Shown: one piece after another, positions 27,301-42,300 of the stretch
Position numbering within the stretch: position 1 is the stretch's first letter
Layout: each line of letters opens with the position of its first letter
From: Callaeas wilsoni
Lineage: Eukaryota; Chordata; Aves; Passeriformes; Callaeidae
Assembly: GCA_013398955.1 (NCBI GenBank)
Contig: VWPU01012227.1
Location: 23,538 to 87,537 of the forward strand
Reading direction: 5' to 3'
Length of the DNA: 64,000 nt
Program-made: the position numbers and the translations under genes
Notes under the pieces: model-generated
Told to the model about the DNA's origin: nothing
Seen by the model: only the letters and a program-made list of their open reading frames with translations
Database searches by the model: none

Positions 27301-30300
27301 TTAGAATTACTTCAAGGAAAGAGAACAGTTTCAAATAAAACCTTACAGTCACCTATGAAACACAGATTTATAGGAAGCAAGGCAATGTAATTTCTATAAC
27401 TCAAGGATTATTTGTACTTTACAAGTATCAGAAACAAAAGAAGCCCCAGCAACAGCATACTTATTAGCTAGAGATGTTACAGCATTATGCATATTTTTTA
27501 TGTGTTTAATGAGGTATTTTTATCCTGCATTTCAGAAGATAATAAATGCTGTAATTGTATTTCTGGCAAAAATACTTTCTATTCTAACCACAGCAAAAAA
27601 GACTATTGGTTTTGAAACAAGTCAGGTAATGATACTGATTTTTAATATATCCTGCAATAATGGAGAAAATACCAGGGGATTGGGTAAGCTGAAATTCCAT
27701 CAGTAATCAGAAAGGATAAACAGGATAATTGTGTGGTCACAAGTCACAGTCAGCATGAGAACTCTGTCAGGGAAAAAGTCAAAAAATCAAATAAAAAGTT
27801 GACTTAGGACATATAGAGCAAATATTTAAGGCCTAATATCAACACAGTTTGAGGGGAATAAAAGAAATGATCTTTCAAACTGAAGACCTCTCTAATGAAA
27901 TATTTAGTCAAACTGTTACTGATAAAATCATGCTTTTTTTTAAAATCCATAATATGCATGCTACAATTTTATTAATGCATTTTAGGTTGTAATGCATCAT
28001 GAACTCAATTATATAGCCAGTGTTTCTTCAAAAACAGTTAAATCAGAAAGACACTGCAGAATTATGCCAGTTTTTGTGACTCTTGAAATCTGCTCTTGTT
28101 TTAGTCCCATACAAAATGTACCAGTAATCTGGAAATCAAGTTCACAGATGACAAAAAAGGCATCCTGTAAACTATTAAAACAGTCAGGGTTCTGACTTCA
28201 TTCAGCTGTCAAAATGCAACTTTATGTACAAATAAAAGACATCAGAGAAGAATACACTACAGAGTAATACACTACAGAAAGCAGAGGTGCTGAAAAGATT
28301 TACAACGACACATAGCTGGACAAAATGGTAAAACTTTATGGTAAGGTTACTGAGTGAAGAATTACAGTATCTTACATGCAACTAACTGAAACTACTAAGC
28401 AAATAGTATTGTATTATTTCACTACACTAGCAAAAATTTGAAGTATGGACTCTGAATTCCTTTCCCAAGAGATGTAAGGAAGGAGGAAACATCTTGGAAG
28501 AGTAACCTTTTCAGTGAGGAACACCTGATACTGGTTAATCTAAGAATAGGTTACGGATAAAGCAATTCATTTAAATCTCTGTTGCAAGTAAGGAGTCTTC
28601 CTTTACAATAAAAATACTGCAATATTTAACTCCGAGTTGCATTGCGATGCCTTCACTTCAGGATCTGACGTGGGGAGTGGAACTCACACCTTGGTGTACA
28701 GGAAATATCCATGCAGTTAGAACGTGCCAGAGGACAGCATGTCTCCCCTCCCCACCTCCCTCCTTCAATCAACCCAAACTGCTACAACCAGAGTACCATA
28801 TGTCAGGGGATCCAGAGAAAAAAGAACAAACCCAAACCCAACCGACTGACTTTTCAGAGCAGTAATGCCACATATCCCCACTGATGGTGTCACCCACAGA
28901 GCTACTCCTTTTCTGCTTTTTTTTCCCCAATACCTTAAATTGCAAAATGCGACATAATCCAGTGTTCCTCTTCCAGAAGAACACCCTAATCACTAACCAT
29001 AGACTGCTTCTCAATTGCTTTCCTCTGATGTCATATACTCTCAGCTTTTACTTTACAATGCTTCAAATTCAAGCAAAAAGGATGGAGCTGCCTCCATTCA
29101 GTCTCTGTTACCTGCTGTTTACGTTACAGCCACACAGACAGAAGAAATTTGAATCCTCTTAGGCTGAAAAAAAAATAACTGAATCCAACATATGTACTGC
29201 CTGAACAAAAGGAAACCATTACTACCACCTCCTCTCCTCCTATTTTTTTCCATAGCAGCTTAAGAAAGGTGTTCAGCTGTTGCATGCGTGTAACACACCT
29301 GTATGCATTATAGCACAATCACACTGGATACATGGTTCCACAGACATCAGTCAATTCAGTTAGGTTACAGCCAGCGCCGATCTACTCCTTCATCTCTAAA
29401 TAATTTTTTATCATTATTTCCTTTGTGCTCGTATTAGTGTTTGGACAGCTGAACAGATCAGGGAATTGACTTGGATGGAATTAACCAAATAAAAGCAGTC
29501 ATTAAGTTAAAATGACTGCAAAATCATTCTTTAACATTGTTCTACCTAATTCTAACCCTTACACTGTTTTGGTGGAAGATACAAGCCAAGATGTTTTTCT
29601 ACATCAAATACCTATCTGCTGAAGGAAGACTTCTTGCCTTAGTTGCTGAATTTTATTTGAAAAGTCTCATTTTTTCAATCTTTTAAGCAACCTATGTAAT
29701 TTTTGGATGTGACTCAGTGTTTCCATTATCTCACATTAAGCAAGTAACTATATCTCTTACTGCAAACTAGACAGTAATGCAGCATGGCTTCAAGGAGAGA
29801 TGCGTTGTACTGGAACAACTAATATATTTGGAAAACACTCAAACAAGCTTTTAGGTAGAAAGCATCCTCTGGGTTTAGATATCGCTCTAATCTAAGTGAT
29901 AAATAGAATTTGCTAGCACTTGTTTAAGCACTGTCATTTAGGAAAAGAATAAGAAAATATTGAAGCAGTATTCAAGTGTTTGCTTTTATAACAAACATGC
30001 TTTAACAATTTTGAATAACATATGGGTTTTATATATAAATAAATTTCATTTTATGGTGCAAGCATGCTGTGCTAAACTTATACTCCAGTTGTATTTAAGA
30101 ACAAAGGGTATTTGAAGGGCAGTATTTTAGCTTTACAACCTTGTTTTCTGACATACTTGATCTGTAGCTCAGGTTTATTATGCAACTTAAGGTAAACAAA
30201 AATAAAATCTTGCAACCTTCTCTAAGAAACATACGTTATGAGCTAAACTAAGCATTCCCTTGCTTCTTAGTCTCACAAAATGTGCAATCTCAGAATTATT

Positions 30301-33300
30301 AAAGTCCTGTGAATACTAAGAAATTGAAAACTTTATTTGTACTACTGCATAAAAAAAGTTAAACCAGGTGCTTACAGGGTAACAGAGCCACTGAATGATA
30401 ACTTCATTAACTTCCATTAAGCTAAATGACTCACAAACGGCATTTAGATCAGTAGTAAATCATCATCTAGGTCAGCAGGAAGCTCATTACAGACTGACAA
30501 TCCAAGTGACAGAAACACTTTTCTACAAGTGCTACAGTAGTAATTTCCTGTGTGAAAGGCTTGCTGCTGTTCCTGCATTCCTCGGGGGACACTTCTTCTC
30601 AGAGGATGTTACTCTTCCCCAGGAAGAGGAAGGAACCAGTTGTTATTGGATGTGTGGGCTGATAGCTGTCGGGCATTTTCTGCGTGCCGCAGAATCAGCT
30701 GTGAGAACTGTGAATACAGCTTAGATTTCCAGTCAAAGCGGAGGAAAACACTGCTTGAGCAGACAAGGTCAGAGCATACATGTACAGTATCTCAGGAAAC
30801 CAAGAGAGAAATAATACCTGGAACTTCCATCCCTCTAGTTCCCAGAAATGTGCTGATGTGCTAAAGGAACAATATACACACATGGATCAACTTAAAAAGC
30901 ATTCCTGAAATACAGCTGCCCTGAGGAAGGCCCTACATAAAGTAAAATTTTGCCAGTTTTAAAAGGCCTGTTATCTTACAAAATGTTTGTGTATGTGTGC
31001 AATTTTTTCCTGTTAGGTCCCTCTCCTAGGCTTCCTGTTCTATAGGAACTCAGGCTCCCTCCCTACCTGTTGAGACACTGTAACAGGGTGGGTCACCAGT
31101 AGCTAGCCCACACCTATTCCAGTATCAGTTCAAATTCCACTGACTTTTTCTTGAGTGATAGCACTATTATGTTTCCTTATTCTAACTGCTTATTTCCAAA
31201 CTTCATTAAAAAACCAATCCACCAATTATTTGATTATAAAATTATTAGGGAGACAGAACAGTGACAGACAAACAGTACAAACTGATAAAGTACATTTCCT
31301 CAGGAAAGCAGACTAAAAATAGCACAGGAAATATTATATTCTTGCACTCTCTAGTGCCCAAATTCAGAACTCAGTCTCTGATAAAAACCTGACTTTCTCT
31401 CCAGCTCCATTTCACTCAAAGAATATAATGAAAACAATTAAGGAACATCAGGACACGTATTATTACTTAATTATGTAGAGGCACAATGTATTTCCTGTTC
31501 TCTCCTTGTAAACCAGCAGTTACATGTTGTGTTAGAATAACATCCCTGCAAGGACCATTTGGATCATATTCCTCTTTCATTACGTGTGTTGGGCTCACCT
31601 TCAAGCACTTGATCTTTAAGCTTTATTTGATGCTAGTGGTATCAAAGCATACTGCTTTTAAGATTATGTACACAAATCTTTTTAAACATGCCTAAATATC
31701 TACAGCAGCTCAAAATGCGAGTTTAGAAATTCACTGTTCAATATGCGAAACACTTTATCTTTTTGGCACCTGTGATGAGTCATTTTGTTCATATACACCA
31801 TATCTTCTTTACAAGGCTCTTAGCTGGGCAACAGAGAAAGCTGTCTCTACTGCTTCATGGTTATTCCAGATTGATTAGAGGTAGCCTTTGGGGGGAATGG
31901 GAGACATTCCTTCCCTGTGAGCAGCTGAACGCGTACAGCTGCAGAGTTTTGGGGAGAAGGCAGCCTATCCTCTTGCACCAGCCCCACACATTGTACCTGC
32001 CTAGCATGCAAAGAGCAGGAAGGTCTGTCTGAAGTGTACTATAAGCCAAGTTGACACTAAAAATTGCCTGTCTAAAAGCAAGATTGGACAGAGAGGGGGA
32101 TTCATTTGCAAAGACACAAAAGCAGAATTCTTATTTTTATTGTGCTGCACTGAACACTTCAGACATCCTCCATCTACCATATTTATTCTGTGTTTGTGTA
32201 AGACTTAGTATGAGCCATTCAGAGCCTGTTTGAGAGTTTTTTGGTATGCTCATCTATGAAAAAGGTGCAGATGGTTTTATCTCAAAACTTTGGAGACACA
32301 GGATCTCTTTACACTATTTTCTAACTTAATTCTGTGTTTGTCATTGGGAGTTCAGGGAGTTGACAGTTCAAATAAGCTTTTAATGGTAATCAGAAGAATG
32401 GCAGTATATGAAAAAAATTCATAGCTATTCAGAGAGTGGCCTTTCTTATTTTTCTGTCTGGGAACAAAGAAGGTAAGGTGATGGAAAAGGCTGGGGACTG
32501 TCAATCCTTATCAAAGCCCTTTTACCGGTGGGATCACTCCTCAGTGCAGAGCTCAGTCTAACTGGCAACTGAGTCTTGGACAAGGAACACAAGTGAGGCA
32601 GTGATTCTAGTCTTTCTTTGAAAGGGAATACTGCTGGAACTTTTCTTTGGTAGAGAAAACTGAATGCATATCATGCAATGATCAGAGTTTTTGTCTGAGG
32701 ACATTTGGGAAAGTTGATATCCATGAACTACAGAAAGCTGTTGAGCTTCCAAATCATCTATAAAAACAGCATAGGTAACTACTCTGCACAATGAAGTGCC
32801 ATATGAGTTTTGTTCTACCAGCTGTTCCCTTCTGAATTGGACTTAGGCCCCAGAGGAGATGATCTATGTATAAAATTGCCATTATTTCCTTTCTTCCTTT
32901 TACCCTCCCCTTAACCTCACCGAAGACAGTTGCTGTTTATTTCCACATAAGGCTGAAGCCAGGAAAGAATGTAAATCAGAATAAATTTGAAGTTGCATGG
33001 TAAGGAAAATATGAAGTGTTTTAAAAATTAGTTTTAAAGATATAATTTTTATTATATCTTATCCTCTCCTACTGGATTCTGGAGTTATGTTAAGGCATGC
33101 AAGGAAGAGACATTACTCCAAGATCTTTTCAAAACAAGTTTCCATGAGGAAGAATAGTTGACTAAGCCTTCATATATGCAGATATGGAAGAATAGATGCA
33201 AATTTTTCATTCATAATTGCTGTCTTTCCAAATATATGGAGTGTTTTTTGATTGTGGAGCTTGGTTGGGTTTTTTGTTGTTTTGTTTTTTTCTTTTTTTT

Positions 33301-36300
33301 TAATTCAAAACCTTAGCAGAGAAAAGTGTATCAAAAATACTTAAACCCTGTAACACAAAGTGCAAAAGCAATGTGTACAGAACAAATTGAGACTACAGAT
33401 ACTTCTACTTTTTGCCTCAAGACACCTACTACAAATGCAGTACAGATAAACTTTCTATTTTAAAACTTAGTATGTTCTTTTTGCTCCAAACAGAAACAAG
33501 TCTCATCTTTCCTCACTCAGTAATTAACACAGTCTTAACTTTGTATAAGTTGTACTGTAAACAAACAATAAGAATGTCTTGTTTTTAGCGTTAAATGGCA
33601 CGGGAAGAGAAAACACAGCAAACATTTCCCAGCTAGTGTGGACGTTCTGACTTCCAGATTACAGTACATTGCTTTGCTTCCTCTAAATCCTGTTTACATG
33701 AGCAAGGTCAGGGGATGAAACATTAGAGAGCCTCTACAGTGATTTCCTGCTGCTGTCAGTACAAACTACAGAGACACCATCAACTTTCCCTCGTTTCCAA
33801 CAGTTTATCAGGGACTGGGGGTTACCAGTGTATTGCCTTACAGAATTGAAAAGACCCAATCTCCCTCATGACTAAAACTAAAATTGGAGGATGAAACAGA
33901 AGGAAGTAGTCCCAAAGAGAAACAAAACTTCCAATTTTTCCTTTTCAATAGTTCAGAAAACAAAGACAAGGTTAGGCTGCTTGACACATGGAAAAGGGGT
34001 GGGAGAGAGGCAGTAATGCTTTCACAGTCTTCAGTGAAATAGAAAGGAGAAAGAAACAGCACCTCCAGCCCACAAATTTGACTCCAATTTAGTGATATTT
34101 TAAGAGTGTAAAATGCTAGAACACACCTAACTTCTAGAAACTGCAAGTCTTACTATTGAAAAAGTCAGGACATTACACAAGTACCAGTTTGTTAGGCTTA
34201 CACAGCTAATTTTTTCAGTGCTTTCAATAATACACAGGAGAACTGAATAAATGAATCACCAAATCCAAAGCTATTTCCTAACCATAATAATACACAGGAG
34301 TTCTTAATGGCTTTGTAATTGTAGGCCAAAAGAAAGCAACTCCATACTGAAGATTACACTGAAATTTTCCCACTGACACAAGGATCACACTCCCTTCACT
34401 GAGTTTACAAAAGAAGCTGCATTAGCATGAACCTTAGATGAAAAAAGACTTTTCACCATGTTCAAAATAACTGGCCTTAGTACTAAGCTAGAAGAGAAGC
34501 TGAAAAGATAGGGTGTTTACAATTCAGGCAGTTTAATAATTTAAGTGTTTTTAACAAAATCCTTATAAGAACATTCATATCTTAGCTTAACCTCTGAAGC
34601 AAGAAAATACAACTAAATTTCAAATTAAAAAAAACCACAAAAGCAGGCATTTTAAGTGTGGAAGCTGTGATGGACTGTTGGTTTTGATCAAGCAAGAAAT
34701 TAAAATTCCTTGAACACAGGAGGAGTGGAAGGAAGAGATAATACTTATATTTTCTTAGACAGCTACATCTCAAAATAAATGAACTGCTAAGAAAATATCT
34801 AAACATATATTTTAAATTCACAATAAAGAATCAAGAGTGTTATTTTTAAATACTTGGTTTTAAAATCTTCTCTAGGCAGACTGTTGGCAAGAATAGACAA
34901 TGGTGATACTTTGCTGCACCCTAATTATCTAGAGTAGTGTGTCCTCTTTTGGGCTTCTTGGTCCCATATAGACTCTGACATCCTGGAGCAAGTCCAGTTG
35001 AGAGTGAATAAGATGACAAAGGGGCTGGAACATGCAATATCAAGAAAAGGCAGAGAACTGGGTTTGTTCAGCCTTAAGAAAGAAAAGATAGAGGGAGATC
35101 TTGCTGCCATCTCAGATATCTAATGGGTAGATAGAAAGCAGATAGATACACACATATTAGAGGACAGCTGTGAACTGAAGGCAACAGACATGTTGGAACA
35201 TAAGATATTCTAACCACATATTATATACATTAAAAAAAGTAATTTCATCAATCAAACACTAGAGCAATCTGCCCAGAAAGGTGGTGGAATCTCTATCCTT
35301 ACACATTATTAACAAATGAACTGGACCAGGCTTTTAAGAATCTGATCCAAGTTGGCCTTGCTTTAAGGGGAAAGTTAGATGTAATGACTCCAGACATCCC
35401 TCTCAGCCTATACTGCTCTATCATTTTCAATAACAAATCTTCACAGAAGGAGGGAAAAGGAAATACCTTTTTGCTCTGTCACAAATCATCTTAGGGTCAG
35501 TAACAATGTATTTCTCATAAAGGAGTAGGACAGGACACAATTCCAGCTGAGGAAAAGATTCTCAATAAGAAGAGCACTTTCTCCTATTGTCCTTTCTCCT
35601 GGACTAGACTGAGACCTACAGAAGTTTTTGACCACTTAATGTCAGGAATTTTGGTAGTTATTCAACAAAACATTACAAAGTATTACATAACTTCCAATCT
35701 TCCTGAAGACATTTCAGGGAGCTTTAAGAAACTCACCAGAGATCCTACAAAAGCTTCAACGTTATTAATTGCCCCAGAGAAACGCTGTAGTTAAAGATTC
35801 GCATTTTCTCAGATCACTGTCTCAAGTATCTCTCTCCTTCAGTAGAAAAACTAAAGTAAATATGTTGATTAGCTACTTCCAGTGGTCTAGGGACTTGCCA
35901 ATACATTTTGTAAATAACCCTTAAGATCCTGCTGCGTTACATGCATCATAAATGCATTGAACAAGAACGTGTAAAGATACCTAAACACAGACTGCATTCT
36001 TCTCTCTGCACATATCAGAAGGGCAGAAGAATTCCTTAAAGTAGAGCCTTAAAAGAAGAAGTAGGTATAGATAGGACATGTGTAAATTAACCCAACAATC
36101 TGATCAAAATTTTTGTTATTTGAACAGCATTCTTTCAGTAGAAGTAGTGCCAAAAAGCCATAAACAGATTTAAAATGGGTCTTGACATGTTCGCAGGGAA
36201 AAAAAAATGCACAGTGATAAGGTCTTTGATAACCAGTAGAAAAAGGGCAGCCCACTGGGGCTAGAATCAGGGATATGCATGACGTAGGATGATGAATCAG

Positions 36301-39300
36301 ACAAGGACTAGAGCATGGCAACCTCAAGTTGGAAAATGATTAAGAAAAAAAAATACAAATAATGCACAAAAGCAGTATCATTCAGTTGAAGACAAACTGT
36401 ATCAAGAGGAAATCTGTCAGTGAAGGTGTGATACGAATAAAGGCAGCATCTTCCCTTTTCTCCTTGCTTCTTATGAAGAACACATCAAGCCTCTATTAGA
36501 CAAAGTCTCCATACATTAGGGAAATTGAGACAGCTTCAGACAAAAAGATCCAAGTCACTGAGATTCAGAACCCTCTAGAAACAAGACACAAAGAGTCCAG
36601 GTGGCTGGCCTGATTAAGAAACAGGTGATAACTCCACAAATTACAGAAGCTGGTAATGCAGCAGACAGATACTGGACAGGAAGATGATACTAAAGGATGA
36701 GCTGCCATTAGAAAGCAGAGAGGACCAGAAAGGTTGGCAAAGCTGGAGAAAGTGTTCTTCACTATGGGAGAGGAAGGATATTAGCGGCAAACAAAACATG
36801 CAAATGATTCCTGAATTTGTGTGAACAGTGGCAGGGTTAGGGTTAACCTGTGCTGAACTGGACAGTTGCCCTTAAGGCTACAGTCCAAGTAACAAGGGTA
36901 TAGAAATGTTTCTAGATGGAAAAAGATGCAGATGGAGAATGCTGAAATGCAACATGATAACTGATAGATTGAGATGCTGGGGGAAAAAAAAAAAAAGCAG
37001 TGATTACTGACACAGTCAAAAAGCATAAATTCCGAAGAAACATTTTTATAATGAAGATTGTAAAGTCAGACAGACAGCAGTCAAAAAAAATGCTGTACCT
37101 CTTGGGTCAATGTACTCCTCTGAGTTCTGTGCATAAAGTTTTATAAGCTGCTTTCATATCAGAAGAATTAATGGAGACTAAGTGATTTGTAGCTATGTAA
37201 TAAAGAATTACAGTGCAACCATACATTTGAACTCTGTGATGAACAGAGTAAGTAATGAACACAGAGTACTTAAAAGTGATAGGTAGTCAATAAATTATAT
37301 CTACCACAAGCCACTATCTGTGAAGCCTACCAAACAGATGTCTGTAAGTCTACAAAGAACCATATTTCCATTGTGAAAACACGATACAACTGATAAACCT
37401 TAAAATACATAACATTATCACCTCTCAAATACAAGTCATTATGATTTGTTTTGAAGTAGAGGTTTCTCATCAACCTGTGTATCAAGATCTTAAAAAATGA
37501 TCTTAAAGAATTTTATATAGTACCTTCACAACATAGCTTTCATAAACCATTCATGACAAAACAGAACAGCAGAAACCACACCTGCTGCCTTTTCCTAAGT
37601 ATTAACCCTTCAACCACACAAACTCTTTATGGTAACTAAAATTGCTCAAGATACAATGTGTGCCTTCACAGGAACAGATTCAGAGCTAAAAGGAAAATTC
37701 TCATTTTAACCTAATTCTAGAACAGCGTGTCTTTTAGATTTCATACCAGGAGAGCATATTTCTCCTCCCACGAAACTACCGCTCAAACATTGCCTTCCTC
37801 TCCTCCCACATGCCATACCAATGTCACAAGCTAACACTAGAAGACTCTAATCCTATCACTCTGTCTTAAAATGTATTACTTTTTTTTTCTCCTTCTAGGG
37901 AACTATTAAATGCCTTAAAAGGAGAAAAAAATAAAACATCACTTTTAGAATTGTATCAGTGAGACAATGATTCTTTAGGGTTCTCATTATTTGCAGATAA
38001 AGACAGACTTACAAAAAATGTTTGAGAATAAGCCACAAATTTTAACAGCAATATTTAAATGTTTTTAGCATGGGTTTATAAATAGAATTTGTGCTTAGTA
38101 TAGAGGTAAAATTACAGGTATAAAATTAAAGCTTTGCTATTACACCATCTTCTGGTTAGACTTGGGAACTGTGACAGAAAGTTAAGTTGAGAATTTAGGA
38201 TAATGAGCTCTGAGCACTCGACAATTGTTAGAAATTCTATTTTATTCATATGGACATACACTTCTGTAACATGTTAGCTATATCCTACCCTTTTTTTTTT
38301 CCCCTCTTTTTTTTTTTTAAGCAACTTACAGGAGTACTGATAGGTGAAGAGGGTCTAATCTCTATGACAGTTGGGTCAGGTGTTTGTTTATCAGGCACAT
38401 CAGAGGTAGGGTTGACCTGTTGAAAATGAATTATATCATTATTTCAGCACCAACAGAGAAAAGGAAATAAGACTGAAATAAAAAGTGAGGACACACTTAG
38501 CAGCCCAGATCAATTGGTTCCCAATCCCCATTCAAGTTTCTCAAGTCATCCACTACTAACAGACTGTTGATATGCTTACTTCTTCTGTACCAACTCTGAT
38601 TGCCAAAATAACTTTGAAAGCACTTCTGTGAAAAACAGGTAGGAGGTAACACTGAAATCCGTGATAAGTTAACAGACCCAACACAAACGACGTTGCTCCG
38701 GAAACCACAGGAAAAACTGCTTTATACTGGGACAATGTCAGAGGCTGATTGATCAGATAAGTCATGACAGCATCTGCAATTTTGCTCTTAATATCACTGT
38801 CACTACTTGCTTATTTTTGGCTCTAGGACTTAATCTATAACTTTCGCAATATTTTGCTAATGTCCTTTCCTGAAACTGGAGCATTAAGAAAGTATCAGAG
38901 AATACAAACTTTGAGAAAGCTGCTGCTTTCATCTTAAAGTTTCACCTAAGGATCAGAATAATCTCCCTATAAAAATCTGTGTGTGTATTATCCCTACCAT
39001 TATATTATCTAGGTGTATCACAGCCTAAGATGTTTGCGCTCTCAGCATGATGCATGGAAGTACTATTCTTATTATTTCAAGAACTGGCAAAATTTACAAA
39101 AAGACTAGATGACTTTCAAATCACCAAGAAGTCTGATGTAATAAAGAGAAATGAACTTTTCTCCGTCCAACTTTTTATCAGTAATCCAGAGACAGTATTA
39201 ATTCCAACCACCTTACTGAAAGCAGAAAAAACCTCCAGAACCCCCAAAACTCATGCTTACCTAGTGAGAGGGTTAAGTTTAGTCGCTGGAAGTTTCCTAG

Positions 39301-42300
39301 ATATAAAAGTCATTTTATTTTGACTTCTCAAGAGGAAGATCCTACTGTTTCACCTGAAGACTGTCAAAATTCTGTCTCAGCCAGAGCTGCTTACTCAGTA
39401 ACTGCTTCAGTGCTATTTCCACAAGGAAAAATCCCTGATGCTAGGGTCCATACATTGGTATAAAGACCTTTAGGTCAGAGACATGTTTGTTAAGTAGATA
39501 GAATACAATCTTATATCTGGAATTAATAGTCAGAGAAGGAGGGCAAGAGCACCTTGTACTGCCTGAAGACTTTTCATTCAGTTTATTTAGATTTCCATAA
39601 CTCACGTGCACAAATTTAGGTTAAAATTAATAGAAGCAAGATCTCCCTCAGCAAATACAAGTGGAAGAAGATGGACAAAGTTTACTAGCAAGCTAGAAGG
39701 TAAAGAAATATTTAAAAACAGGTATTACTTGATTATTCAAAGTGAAAGTGATTCTCACACTTTGCAGCACTTACAAATCAGAGATGACAAACCTTCCTTA
39801 AGGGAAGATCTTAACACTTTTTCAGCTTGTTTACTTCACTGAGTAGCAGTGCTTAGCTCTTTCTTTTATTCAGTTTCAACAAGCCATTCTTCATCTATGA
39901 TCTCTTTTCATCTGTCTTTAGATTACAGGTGCATCAATCAAGAATGAGCAGGGACTCGGGGACAATCAAGAAAACCCATTCTGCTACACAGTCATCACAG
40001 CTGCACACTTAACATTCTCCCTCATTTGTAGATATTAGGATCAACTCTTGCTTTCTTCCAATTTTGTCAAATAGACTTGGAGGAAAGAAAGGCAGAGAGG
40101 AGAACCAAAGCCAGGTAACGTGGTCTACGTAATAACCTTCTATTTAGCTGAAAATTCTACCATTTTAACTGGACTTCTTTAACATCTTCTCTGCAGAAAT
40201 ATGATTAATCAAAATCTGCTCTGAATATAGTGTTGCTTACCACTTTTTCACTGTTAAGTTGAGAAGGAGAGGAACTGCAAATTTTCCTGCTTTGCCTCTA
40301 AACATACCATGTCTATTGAGATTACACAGGCAACTGTCCCACAGAGCTTACATTTGTTCAGTGCCCAGCACAACCAGGGTCAGTTGCTTCTGACACTGTC
40401 AGCCCTACAATAAATATAATTAATGCATTATCCAAGTGCCAATCATACTATGGGCAGGTAAGACTAAAGTCATTTTCTGACATGCATCATTTGGGCACTG
40501 AAGAGAGGACAATGCATCTGCAGGATTCTACAGAAGAGGGACAATAGATGCCTACTACCTATAAGTACTTTAATGTGGAGGACCTACTGTAGTATTATTA
40601 CTAATAGCTCTTGAAACATCTTCTTTGAGATAGTATCTCTTTGTTATATACATTGGAGATATTGCAGAATGAGTTAAATTCTTGATACAGGTTGGTAAAT
40701 AAATACAGAGTACTATTAAGTTAAAAAGATATGCTCTTTTTGTAGAAGTGTCACTTCCTGGAGCTAGAATCAAAATTCCTCTGAGTATTCTTCTGCTTAC
40801 TGCTTTACCAGAGATAAAAGGAGGATGAGGACCACTGTAAACACTGACTAGGGGTGCAGAAACTATCATAAGCCATATTAAAAAAACTCCATAAAATTAT
40901 TAAGCAACTAGTCAGAAATAGCACCTAAAAAGTGTCTAAAGAAATTAGCACAAAAATACAAATTTTTGTATTTTCTTACAAATATTAGTGTTTAATATTG
41001 CACTAAAAATGAATGAAATAATAGAATGAAGCTAAATGCAAAAGTCTCAAATTACTTGACATTTTTTGACAAGGTGATGTAGTTAGCTGTAAAATAATCT
41101 TACCAAGGGAAGTCTTAAGGGTAAGTCTTTGAAAAGGCTTAACTTTAAGATACAAGACAGAAAAAACAGAACACTAAAAAGCAAGGTAGGGAGTACTGTC
41201 ATGGATTACAGGTTTTCAAAAACACTCTTTCAAAGCTTTGCTTTGTAAACTGATACATAAGTATTTTCATTATCATCTTCTAATATGATAATACAATTAT
41301 CACATTTTGATCCATAGTACAATAAAATATATTTGAAGAGAATGTTTCTACAGAATCTTTCATGAATTAGAAAAATAAAGTCAATAAAAATTAAAAAGAG
41401 TTTTAAATTACTCATACGAAGTATTTCCTAGGAAAATGATTTAGCTACTTGTGAAATAGTCTCTCCAAACATAGCAAGAGAAAATTAGTTTGAATTTGAT
41501 TAAACACTGTTCTTTGTTCTAGACTGGGGCCCACATGCCAAGCAAGCCCTATATTCTTTTTTCTACTGCCACCTAGTGTATATTTGAATTTCCTTCAACT
41601 AAGAAAATATTTATAACTGAAATTACACTGAAAATTTTAAGATGAAATTAAATCAATAGAAGCTATTTGCACACAAGACAAACTCTGTGCACCTCAATAT
41701 GTTCAAACCTCAAAGCTGTGTTTTGAAAGAAACTTATTTCTAGTCTTCCATTTATTTTAAAGAAGACTCTACTAGCATATGACAGGTCAATTATGTACAA
41801 ACACGGCAAATTCAGAAATACAGCTCTCACCAAGTGGAATGCATTTTTTAATATATTTCACTAAAACTGCATAACTGATTAAACATACTGTTTTCAAATA
41901 ACTTCACAAGGTCCTTATGTCAACCAGAGACAACTGAGATTTATCTCGGCTAAATTTAGACATACTGCTAGACACCTGTATTTGAGCTGGTAATCACCCA
42001 AGATTACCTCTTTGGTCAACAGAAAAAAGTAGGTGCCTTTAGAGAACAAATAATTTACTTACATTTCCAAGTTGTCTGAAAAATTGCAATGATGATAAGC
42101 TTTATATTTCTACTTACTCAAATATTCAAGAATCACATTGATCAGTGCAGTTGGAGAACAGTTGCAAAGATTTATAAGTCAAGAACACGAAATTCAACAC
42201 TGCATTAAAATTCAGGCTACTGCTGGGCTGACTAGGAGACACAACTAATGATTTTCTTGTAAAAGTTAATTATGTCTCAAAAAACTAAGTAGGCAGAGAC

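Larger units (their letters stand above)
13822..38329 (-). other. POC1B: POC1B intron 10, 24.5 kb
   Basis: The largest intron of the gene, almost half of its span here. It carries the CR1 copies, two perfect hairpins, the 504-bp segment between direct repeats, and low-complexity tracts. All ORFs are short and unrecognised. Two direct copies of AATAATACACAGGAG lie exactly 60 bases apart at 34226 and 34286. No nested gene was found on either strand. Confidence 0.8.

Noticed and set aside
36832..36848. GGGTTAGGGTTAACC, telomere-like
   Set aside because: Only two units; a similar GGGTTAGGGTT is near 26437. Too short to call interstitial telomeric repeat.
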